A stretch of DNA of 5,261 nt. It comes from CAZPWQ01 sp964590495 (GTDB lineage Bacteria > Bacteroidota > Rhodothermia > Balneolales > Balneolaceae). Location: NCBI GenBank assembly GCA_964590495.1, contig CAZPWQ010000186.1, positions 1 through 5,261 of the forward strand. The letters are read 5' to 3'. Shown one piece after another: positions 1 to 5,100 of this stretch. Made by a program: the position numbers and the translations under genes. The stretch's first letter is position 1, and the number at the start of each line of letters is the position of its first letter. The notes under the pieces were generated by a model. It saw only the letters and a program-made list of their open reading frames with translations. It ran no database searches and was not told the DNA's origin.

Positions 1-135
1 CTCAACTTCACCCGGATCCCAGGTTTTCGTTGGGGCCACAGCCCGTTTATCTTGTGCCGTTGCTCTGCGGCGGCACACGCCGATTTACCATTGGGGCACT
101 TAGGACCTTTAAGTAAAAATATGGGGGCTTAGTCC
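1..135. other. Unassigned GC-richer edge segment, open on both strands
   Basis: No gene can be assigned here. By direct count the first 120 bases are about 53% G+C, clearly richer than the flanking carbonic anhydrase gene. Plus frame 1 is open from the window edge to a TAG at 130-132 (43 codons, ending in the residues SKNMGA). On the minus strand a frame starting with a possible GTG near position 82, just after an in-frame TAA, stays open to the left edge and includes the residues APTKTWDPGEVE. Either could be the end or the start of a gene running out of the window. A short inverted repeat, TGTGCCG/CGGCACA, lies at about 54-77. The segments TTGGGGCCAC and TTGGGGCACT form an imperfect direct repeat. 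I see no RNA gene or known element. Confidence 0.3.
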
Positions 136-756
136 TTATTGGTAAAAGTTTTTGAGCTGCTTACTTGATGCCACGGAAATATTCAGATCTTTTAGAATGC
201 CATTTTTTAAATGATAAATCAATCCATGGACGGTGAGATTAGCTTCATTCTTCCATGCATTTTGCACAATAGGCGTGTTGCAAACATTTTTCACCTGTTC
301 CGCAATATTTAATTCACAGAGGAGATCATGTTTCTCATCAAAATCCAACCGGTCCAGTTTTTCAATGTGGCGATGACTAACATCCTTGACGTGACGCAGC
401 CAGTTGTCTATAAGTCCGTTCTCCTTATCTTCCAGGGCTGCCTTTACACCACCACAACCATAATGGCCACAAACTATAATATGTTTTACTTTCAGCGCTT
501 CAACGGCATATTGTATTACAGAAAGGCAGTTGAGATCTGTATGAGCAACAACATTAGCAATATTGCGATGGACGAATATTTCACCGGGGGAGAGGTCAAC
601 GATCTGTGTTGCGGGGACCCGGCTGTCAGAACAGCCGATCCAGAGATATTCAGGACTCTGCCGATCAGCCAGCTGGGAAAAAAAACCGGGATTATTTTTT
701 TTGACTTCAGCAGCCCAATTCGAATTTCTGTCCAATAAATTCTTTAATGTCTTCAA
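136..756 (-). CDS. can: Beta-class carbonic anhydrase
   Basis: Cytoplasmic zinc enzyme that interconverts CO2 and bicarbonate, supplying bicarbonate to carboxylases and helping pH balance. The 206-residue product aligns almost without gaps to Escherichia coli Can (about 220 residues; the C-terminal tail is shorter here). All expected active-site residues are visible: C42 and D44 in the CSDSRVPA motif with R46, and H98 and C101 in the CGHYGCGG motif. Zinc would be bound by C42, H98 and C101, with the D44-R46 dyad as catalytic gate. The start is a TTG, chosen because an AAAGGAG site (766-772) sits 9 nt upstream and no ATG or GTG precedes it in frame before a stop. The protein also begins at the same point as E. 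coli Can. It is transcribed alone; the next gene upstream is a methyltransferase remnant on the same strand. It shows no sign of decay, unlike most of its neighbours. The family call is very secure; the physiological role is inferred from the family. Confidence 0.97.
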   Translation of the reverse strand: MKTLKNLLDRNSNWAAEVKKNNPGFFSQLADRQSPEYLWIGCSDSRVPATQIVDLSPGEIFVHRNIANVVAHTDLNCLSVIQYAVEALKVKHIIVCGHYGCGGVKAALEDKENGLIDNWLRHVKDVSHRHIEKLDRLDFDEKHDLLCELNIAEQVKNVCNTPIVQNAWKNEANLTVHGLIYHLKNGILKDLNISVASSKQLKNFYQ

Positions 757-765
757 AACCAGATA

Positions 766-772
766 CTCCTTT
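766..772 (-). promoter_or_regulatory. Ribosome binding site of the carbonic anhydrase gene
   Basis: On the minus strand the sequence is AAAGGAG, 9 nt before the TTG start codon. It is the clearest Shine-Dalgarno site ahead of an intact gene in the window, and it decides the choice of the non-ATG start. Confidence 0.75.
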
Positions 773-796
773 GATTAATTATAAATAACACCGTCT

Positions 797-824
797 TGTA
801 TAAAATAAGGTGCTAAAAAAGCAA
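797..824 (-). promoter_or_regulatory. Possible promoter for the carbonic anhydrase gene
   Basis: Reading the minus strand, TTGCTT (819-824) and TATACA (797-802) are separated by 16 nt. Each matches four of six positions of the sigma-70 consensus boxes. Transcription would begin near 790 and give a leader of about 30 nt. Bacteroidota use a different primary-sigma consensus and the DNA here is AT-rich, so the match may be chance. Confidence 0.25.
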
Positions 825-862
825 CAAAAATGATTAATAACAAGGTGCGGCAGTACAATTTA

Positions 863-1170
863 TTACGACTCATTATTTTTCAGCCGTCTGAAATAATAGT
901 GGGCTGTCGACTTATGGCAAAAAGCAGAAACCAATTCCCATTTTTTCTTTTTGAGATATCCATTCCTGTTACATGTCCGGCGTGTCGACTTAGATATTTT
1001 GTGTTTAAACCCGTTCCACATCCGATTTCCAATACACGTTTATCAGCCAAAGGAAAGGATTCTTCACGAATGGCTTTATAATTCATATCACGGGTGGGAT
1101 TATTATTCGTATCGTAAATTTCGGCCCATTCGTCATAGGCCAGTTGTATACGATTTGTAGTATCAGACAT
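863..1170 (-). pseudogene. SAM-dependent methyltransferase remnant with its middle missing
   Basis: The first 73 residues are a good class I methyltransferase N-terminus. After an AYDEWAEIYD opening comes glycine-rich motif I, VLEIGCGTG (V46-G54), which binds S-adenosylmethionine. The acidic residue at the end of strand 2 follows in VTGMDIS (D71). The reading then changes: the ATG-started frame runs to a TGA at 880-882 with unrelated residues (96 aa in all). Shifting frame at the A6 run (941-946) instead gives a family-like tail, KKWELVSAFCHKSTAHYYF, that ends at a TAA at 863-865. I infer a deletion of the central and C-terminal fold (motifs II and III; intact relatives have roughly 200-250 residues), leaving both ends joined out of frame. 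The substrate is unknown. The ATG at 1168-1170 has no good RBS. The remnant lies 119 bp downstream of the SDR gene on the same strand. A functional enzyme is very unlikely. Confidence 0.75.
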
Positions 1171-1289
1171 ACAAAAATGCTTTTAATTCCGTATAGGTCA
1201 TATTTTTATTTTGAACCAACGAAATAATAAGCTAATTAATTTTTACTCCTGTAAATCTTTAATTTGTTGATTAACGGTATTTAAAAAAT

Positions 1290-2321
1290 TTATTTTTCCA
1301 GATTCTTTACTGCTGCTTCGTCGGTCTTTTTTGTCAGAAACGATCTCGTAAACCTTGAATTACTTTCATAGCCTTTTTTAACTTTTTGACCATTCTCTTT
1401 GTCGGGAGGAAGCAGGAGATTAATAAAATCAAAGATAGTCATGGTAAGTCCCGGGGCGATTCCGTGGGCAGCAACGGCTAATTTAGCAGGAATAGTAAGC
1501 GTCAGCGTTCTTGTTCCCTTTTTCATTGCTACAATTATTTTACGGGCAGCCCGGTCGGCATTCATTGAAACGACAGGCAGTGAGTCTGATATTTTGAACC
1601 ATGCATATTCCTTTTCATGCTGACCTTTAACATCAATATTGCGTGGACTTCCGGTTCTCATTAAACCAGGATATACTGTTGTTACTTTAATGTTATACTT
1701 ACTTAATTCGGTTGCCATTCCTTCCGACAGTCCCGACAGGGCGTATTTACTGGTATTGTAGGGTAATAGATGCGGGAAACTCACTTTCCCTCCGACAGAA
1801 ACGATATTTACAATCCTTCCGTTTTTTCTTTTAATCATATCCGGCAGTACTTCATTGATGGTATAAAAAGGCCCCCAAAAATGCACTTTCATGGCCGATT
1901 CATAATCTTCTTCTTTCATTGTTTCCAGAGGTCCGACCTGAACAACTCCTGCATTATTAATTAAGATATCGATACTCCCCATCTCAGCTTTTATTTTGTG
2001 GATCATATCTTCTACTTGTCTTTTCTCCCGGATATCGCAGGGGACAGCAAGATGTTCCGTTGTTCTCGATGCCAGATCTTCCGACGCTCTCCTGAGATTG
2101 TCATCCGACCGGCTGCATATAGCAACTTTGGCGCCTTCATCTGCAATTTGTCGGGCTAAAACCAATCCCAGGCCGCGGGATCCTCCGGTAATGAGAACAA
2201 CCTTGTTCTTCAGACTAAATTTATCCAGGAAACCGGCTGCAATTTTTGTAGCTATTAAAGCACCTATTACCAATCCTGTACTTTTCACAAAAATATCACT
2301 CAGGCTTGAATCTTCATTCAT
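1290..2321 (-). CDS. SDR-family NAD(P)-dependent oxidoreductase
   Basis: Classical short-chain dehydrogenase/reductase with a Rossmann fold, 343 residues. The cofactor motif TGGSRGLG spans T45-G52. NNAG spans N122-G125, the catalytic serine is S175, and the YxxxK pair is Y188/K192. The CSR stretch ending at R71 after strand 2 suggests a preference for NADP(H). Before the fold is an extension of about 38 residues with a hydrophobic segment (roughly 16-31), which may act as a membrane anchor. After it is a C-terminal extension of about 80 residues with another hydrophobic patch (around 285-300). These extensions make it longer than the usual 250-residue SDR. The helix that normally carries the catalytic Asn reads KVHFWG here, putting H147 at that position. 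The ATG start is the natural one for this architecture although no strong RBS precedes it. It appears to be a single gene, divergent from the phosphatase remnant upstream. The substrate cannot be predicted. Confidence 0.93.
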   Translation of the reverse strand: MNEDSSLSDIFVKSTGLVIGALIATKIAAGFLDKFSLKNKVVLITGGSRGLGLVLARQIADEGAKVAICSRSDDNLRRASEDLASRTTEHLAVPCDIREKRQVEDMIHKIKAEMGSIDILINNAGVVQVGPLETMKEEDYESAMKVHFWGPFYTINEVLPDMIKRKNGRIVNIVSVGGKVSFPHLLPYNTSKYALSGLSEGMATELSKYNIKVTTVYPGLMRTGSPRNIDVKGQHEKEYAWFKISDSLPVVSMNADRAARKIIVAMKKGTRTLTLTIPAKLAVAAHGIAPGLTMTIFDFINLLLPPDKENGQKVKKGYESNSRFTRSFLTKKTDEAAVKNLEK

Positions 2322-2420
2322 AGTAGCATCGTATTTATTAACTTCTCTCTTTTGTTATTTATATAGAAATTCTCCAGAAATGATTCCTTAATTTAGGAAA
2401 AAATTCTATCCCGGTTAATA
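2322..2420. other. AT-rich divergent intergenic gap
   Basis: This is the gap between the SDR gene (leftward) and the phosphatase remnant (rightward). It should hold the SDR promoter, but no promoter boxes or RBS can be placed convincingly. A weak inverted repeat (TCCT...AGGA, near 2385-2398) is too short to call a terminator. Confidence 0.3.
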
Positions 2421-2747
2421 AATTTGGAGTGTAGAAGTAACTCGGCTTTTAAACTCAATGCCGAGCTGGTAAAGATCAGAGGGTGTTTTTTTAAAATAGA
2501 GATGACCATGGCTATGGAGTTGGATTTCGGGGAGTGGGAGGGCCGTAAGTGGGAGGAGGTCGCCAAAAGAGAGCTGGAGAACTGGATGAAGAATTTTACT
2601 ATCTGCTCATCCCTCCGGTGGAATTGACAAAAGAACAGGTTTTGCAAAGGCTCCGGTTCATTTCAAAACCGAAATAAACTGGCTCGGGTTCCGCTTGCGA
2701 AACTCATTGAAGTTCAGCAGATTGGATCTGCTTTAGATATTGAATAA
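2421..2747 (+). pseudogene. cobC: Remnant of alpha-ribazole-phosphatase-like histidine phosphatase
   Basis: Decayed copy of a histidine phosphatase that resembles CobC, which removes phosphate from alpha-ribazole 5'-phosphate in late cobalamin synthesis. The diagnostic stretch is MELDFGEWEGRKWEEV followed by ELENWMKNF (about 2511-2597). In intact CobC proteins this follows the RC..A region and precedes the PxGES motif. A one-base frame change at the T4 run (2594-2597) then gives a PP...ELTKEQVLQRLRFISK segment ending at a TAA at 2675-2677; the family has PxGES followed by a similar helix there. A third piece, VPLAKLIEVQQIGSALDIE, ends at a TAA at 2745-2747 and looks like the family's C-terminus. 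The N-terminal RHG catalytic motif and the second-histidine region (THGGVIR type) are absent. Upstream residues SNSAFKLNAELVKI may be the worn RC..AE helix. No cobalamin gene is nearby, so this is an isolated relic. The exact limits are uncertain. Confidence 0.65.
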
Positions 2748-2790
2748 TTAAGACAAGGAGCCTTTGTATCCGACAAAAAAATGATAAACC

Positions 2791-4128
2791 ATGTTGTATA
2801 ATTATTTGAAGTCAAGGCGACAATCCTTCACACTATTACTGATGCTCATTTTGTCTGTCGGACTTCTCTCAGGATGTGCGAAGGACAGTATCAGCGATTC
2901 TGATGACGAAAATGAGATCGAGCCACTCCGGGACGTAGCCGGCATTGACTTTTCACAGAAGAATCAGGTTATCCGTGGATTCGGCGGTGCCACGGTCTTC
3001 AGGCTGAATGCGCCTTTGACCGATAACGATACGGACCTTCTGTTCGGAACCGGCCCCGGGCAGATTGGGTTCACAACTCACCGGATTCGCGTTGTGAGTG
3101 ACTAGGACCCCGATGGCAGAGCCATCGAACTAAATAACGCCCGTAGAGCCCGGGAGCACGGAGCTATCATCATCGCTTCCCCGTGGAGCCCGCCGGCACG
3201 GATGAAAACCAATAACAGCCTGGTCGGAGGCTCTCTCAAACCGGAATACTACGACGAATATGCTGCCTATCTGAACGATTTTGCCGAATACATGGCGGCC
3301 AATGGCGTGAAGCTCTACGCCATCTCTATTCAGAACGAGCCAGATGTTGAAGTTACGTATGAGTCGTGCGACTGGACAAAGGAGGAAATGACCACATTCC
3401 TGCGTGATCACGGGGATAAAATCACAGCAACACGGGTCATCGCTCCGGAATCTTTTCAGTTCAACCAGGAGATATCCAACCATATTCTGAGAGATTCAGG
3501 GGCGGCTGCCAATGTCGACATTATTGGCGGGCATATTTACGGAGGCGGCCTGGAGGATAACCCGCAGGCACGCAGTACGGGCAAAGAGGTCTGGATGACC
3601 GAACATCTGGTACTGGAATCAACCTGGACGGCCTCGCTGGCCACCGGCATCGAGATCCATGACTCCATGACGATCGGCAATTTCAACGCCTACCTCTGGT
3701 GGTACGTCAGGCGGTTTTACGGGCCGATCAGCTCGGTGCCGGTTGCGAATCCTGATCCGAACCATCCTGATAATGAGGAGGAGCCCGGAGATGGCCGGGT
3801 CACCAAACGAGGCTACGTGATGAGCCATTTCGCCAGATTTGTTCGTCCCGGATACCATCGAGTGGATGTCACCGACACCACCGCTTCCGACAGTATAGCC
3901 GTCAGTGCCTACACCGGTGAGAAAGATGTGATCGTGGCGATCAATACGAGCAGCGTTTTCCCCGTTGAAATCTCATTTACCCTGCAGAACGGCGCTGCGA
4001 CCCAGTTCACCCCATACTACACCACGGCTGCTGTCAATGCGCAGAAGGGCGATCCCGTGGCTATTACCGATAACCGTTTCACCTATATATTGCCCCCCGG
4101 CAGTATTACCACGTTCGAGGGAAGCTGA
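2791..4128 (+). pseudogene. xynC: GH30 subfamily 8 glucuronoxylanase lipoprotein, interrupted by one TAG
   Basis: Endo-xylanase of the XynC type, which cuts glucuronoxylan at positions set by (methyl)glucuronic acid side chains. Residues 1-29 form a lipoprotein signal peptide: basic RR, a hydrophobic core, then the lipobox LLSGC with C29. The acidic tail AKDSISDSDDE after it suggests display on the outer surface. The (beta/alpha)8 barrel follows: GFGGATVFRLNAPLT, SPWSPPARMKT, the acid/base glutamate in QNEPD (E183, read-through numbering) and the nucleophile in WMTE (E271; codon 3601-3603). WWYVRRFYGP matches the arginine region that recognises glucuronate in Bacillus XynC. The beta-sandwich ends with VSAYTGEKDVIVAIN and LPPGSITTF, as in XynC. 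An in-frame TAG (codon 105, 3103-3105) splits the gene. Conserved sequence continues directly beyond it, so the ATG at 3202 is not a genuine separate start. Read through, the product has 445 residues. The gene is visibly richer in G+C than its surroundings (40 of 60 bases at 3541-3600). No RBS lies close to the start. Confidence 0.88.
3103..3105 (+). other. In-frame amber (TAG) codon inside the xylanase gene
   Basis: This is the only interruption in the 446-codon frame. It falls between RVVSD and DPDGRAIEL, in the loop that carries DSDKNNW in Bacillus XynC. Both sides are in the same frame, so a single substitution, a sequencing error or stop-codon read-through could explain it. A truncated product would contain the lipobox and first barrel strands but neither catalytic glutamate. 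Confidence 0.9.
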
Positions 4129-4131
4129 ACG

Positions 4132-4173
4132 CAAAATATCTTGGAGGTAGACGTCCGGTTTACGTTTGTTCAT
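4132..4173 (-). pseudogene. Truncated start of a possible HepT/DUF86-like cassette gene
   Basis: An ATG lies just beyond the attC-like site, where the next cassette in an array would begin. It encodes MNKRKPDVYLQDIL and then continues into the antisense of the xylanase 3' end (stop codon at 4126-4128). The opening resembles HEPN/DUF86 (HepT toxin) proteins, which start with a KR..xLYLEDILE-type pattern. Fourteen residues are too few for a firm call. The frame stays open to 3973 only as an accident of the xylanase antisense strand. I read this as the 5' end of a cassette gene cut off by joining to the xylanase block. It could also be chance. Confidence 0.4.
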
Positions 4174-4189
4174 ACAAACGTTTAACCGG
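4155..4189. repeat. Strong inverted repeat at the cassette boundary
   Basis: CCGGTT plus CGTTTGT on the left (4155-4169) pairs with ACAAACG plus AACCGG on the right (4174-4189). The loop is TCAT and there is a small internal mismatch (TA against TTT). It begins 26 bases after the xylanase stop codon. It could slow or end plus-strand transcription, although the nearest T-run (4197-4201) is several bases beyond the stem. It also overlaps the R' end of the attC-like site and the start of the truncated cassette gene. Confidence 0.55.
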
Positions 4190-4285
4190 CTTGGCCTTTT
4201 TGGCTGGTAATGTAATTAAAAACCGGAATTTTAATCAGCTAACCAATTTTGAACCGGTAAAAAGCGGCCAAGTCCGCGTTAACCG
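4175..4285 (-). repeat. Probable integron attC site downstream of the acetyltransferase
   Basis: The site lies directly after the stop codon of the acetyltransferase (4296-4298), where a cassette recombination site belongs. Read on the minus strand, the outer end has GTTAAAC (4180-4186), which fits the R' core GTTRRRY. The inner end has TTAAC (4279-4283), so the cores can pair as TTAAC/GTTAA. Next to them GGCTTGGCC (4188-4196) pairs with GGCCAAGTCC (4266-4275), leaving T4273 extrahelical. Such bulged bases are typical of attC stems and set strand choice. The stem extends through TTTTT/AAAAA (4197-4201 with 4259-4263) and more weakly beyond. The length of about 105-110 bp is in the normal attC range. 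The inner R'' box deviates by one base from the consensus. Confidence 0.6.
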
Positions 4286-4295
4286 TTGTTGTACA

Positions 4296-4726
4296 TCAAC
4301 AACTACTTTTTTGCAACACTTTTTGTGATTTAATTTCTTGAAATCCTAGATGCTGATAAAAAAGGTGAGCTTGTTCACGGACAGTATTGGCTCTTACTCT
4401 GATAGAGTAACAACCTTTACTAAAAATCCAATTTTGAGCTTTATCTAATAATTTCTTCCCGATTCCTTGTCCTCTTGCATCATTTTTTACAACCAGACTC
4501 ACAACTTCTCCTGTTTCGCCCTCAGCAAGTCGCAAATCTATAAAGACATGAACACTCCAAGGACTTCCTGAGACTCACTAATCGCTACTATTACTTGCCC
4601 ATTTCGCTCTTTAATCTTTAAGAGTCGATCATAAATAAGTTCATCTTCGGATTTATATCCAAGTTCTTCAAGCAATTGAACAATTTCTGGCACATCTTCT
4701 TTCGATGCGTATCGCAATTTTATCAT
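4296..4726 (-). pseudogene. GNAT-family N-acetyltransferase split by a frameshift
   Basis: This would move an acetyl group from acetyl-CoA to an amine of unknown identity. The two halves form one domain of about 143 residues. The N-terminal half opens with MIKLRYASKEDVPEIVQLL and ends in VLGVFMSL followed by a TAG. The C-terminal half reads VHVFIDLRLAEGETGEVVSL, then the acetyl-CoA-binding motif A, ARGQGIGKKLL, and motif B residues AHLFYQHLGFQEI. Restoring one base near 4548-4554 (…LGV-VHVFIDL…) joins them without loss. The start is placed at the ATG at 4724-4726, because the domain begins there; an in-frame ATG at 4778-4780 would add 18 residues that look non-coding. No RBS is seen, as is common in integron cassettes. 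The gene is flanked by attC-like sites, and acetyltransferases are frequent cassette cargo. The frameshift may be real decay or a one-base sequencing error. Confidence 0.8.
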
Positions 4727-4820
4727 TTGAATAATTGATTGATGAGGTTGATGTATAACGGCCCAGCCCATAACCTGCACGGGGATTATTAGTTAAATAA
4801 GGATACAAATTTTTGATTAG
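4727..4820. other. Cassette leader upstream of the acetyltransferase
   Basis: AT-rich, apparently non-coding space between the upstream attC-like core and the acetyltransferase start. An in-frame ATG at 4778-4780 exists but has no RBS. No convincing promoter is visible. Confidence 0.3.
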
Positions 4821-4877
4821 CAAACGTTTAAACCAATGGCGAGGCCGTATCAGCAGTATGCGCTTGTTAGCACGCTG
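4821..4877 (-). repeat. Possible short attC-like site upstream of the acetyltransferase cassette
   Basis: This lies between the toxin remnant (stop 4887-4889) and the acetyltransferase cassette. Its outer edge CAAACGTTTAA (4821-4831) is identical to 4175-4185 at the other cassette boundary. On the minus strand it starts with GTGCTAACAAGCGC, a typical R''-L'' opening, and ends with GGTTTAAACG. CAATGGCG (4833-4840) can pair with CGCTTG (4861-4866) if TG bulges out, and TAAAC with GTTA outside it. At about 55 bp it is at the short limit for attC and its R' box carries an extra T, so it may be degraded or hybrid. Confidence 0.4.
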
Positions 4878-4886
4878 ACCAACTTT

Positions 4887-5100
4887 TTAAAGATCAAGCT
4901 CTTCTGGATCTCTTCGACTATCCCAAAGATGACCTAAAAAGGGAAATTCTGAGAGCAGTTCCACAGACTCTTTAAATATCGAATCAATTTTTCGGGAGTA
5001 TTCTTTTGTGCGAAGTCTTTTATACCAATAATCCAAAATTTGAATGCGATCATCCCGAAGGCCTTCGGGACTGAGGGGCCCAAATTATTCCTTTAGCCAT
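4887..5100 (-). pseudogene. parE: ParE/RelE-type toxin remnant with palindrome insertion and internal deletion
   Basis: Relic of a small toxin of the RelE/ParE superfamily (gyrase poisons or mRNA cleavers, normally about 95-100 residues). The ATG (5098-5100) encodes MAKGIIWAPQSR, then an 18-bp perfect palindrome shifts the frame and gives a TGA within a few codons. After the palindrome the family sequence resumes as DDRIQILDYWYKRL, then YSRKIDSIFKESVELLSEFPFLGH. Removing 10 bases inside the palindrome restores one frame. The text then jumps directly to LWDSRRDPEELDL, the expected C-terminus. The 30 or so residues normally between (strands with the basic active-site residues) are missing, with the junction near 4928/4929. 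The start overlaps the antitoxin stop (TAATG), the usual toxin-antitoxin arrangement. Not functional. Confidence 0.78.
5053..5070. repeat. 18-bp perfect palindrome inserted in the toxin gene
   Basis: TCCCGAAGGCCTTCGGGA reads the same on both strands. It stands where the toxin should read QSRDDR. Deleting the inner AAGGCCTTCG leaves TCCCGGGATGAT and restores Ser-Arg-Asp-Asp in frame, so the palindrome looks like an acquired unit or an expanded short palindrome. It is GC-rich in an AT-rich gene. No second copy occurs in the window. Confidence 0.75.

Noticed and set aside
1..135. attC site at the left edge
   Set aside because: The repeats there are direct rather than inverted, and no paired TTAAC/GTTAA cores are present.
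328..778. Plus-strand open frames opposite the carbonic anhydrase
   Set aside because: They are antisense to a strongly conserved enzyme, lack an RBS and show no domain-like sequence.
811..823. TGCT-AAAAA-AGCA small inverted repeat as a terminator of the methyltransferase remnant
   Set aside because: A four-base stem is too weak, and it coincides with the possible carbonic anhydrase promoter.
1163..1201. Twelve-codon leader ORF overlapping the methyltransferase start
   Set aside because: It has no RBS and no attenuator structure or codon bias, so it is probably chance.
1399..2391. Plus-strand open frames opposite the SDR gene
   Set aside because: They are shadows of a coding sequence whose minus-strand motifs are complete.
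2393..2647. Minus-strand open frame of 84 codons
   Set aside because: It is antisense to the CobC-like remnant; the plus strand carries the recognisable motif.
3130..3858. Minus-strand open frames opposite the xylanase
   Set aside because: GC-rich coding DNA commonly leaves antisense frames open; no protein-family signal is seen.
3202..4128. Independent gene starting at the ATG at 3202
   Set aside because: Conserved GH30 residues (ASPWSPP) are encoded in the same frame before this ATG, and there is no RBS, so it belongs to the interrupted xylanase.
4285..4312. GTTGTTG/CAACAAC hairpin followed by six T on the plus strand, terminator-like
   Set aside because: The stem is G+C-poor, it overlaps the end of the acetyltransferase coding region on the other strand, and no plus-strand transcript other than distant xylanase read-through would need it.
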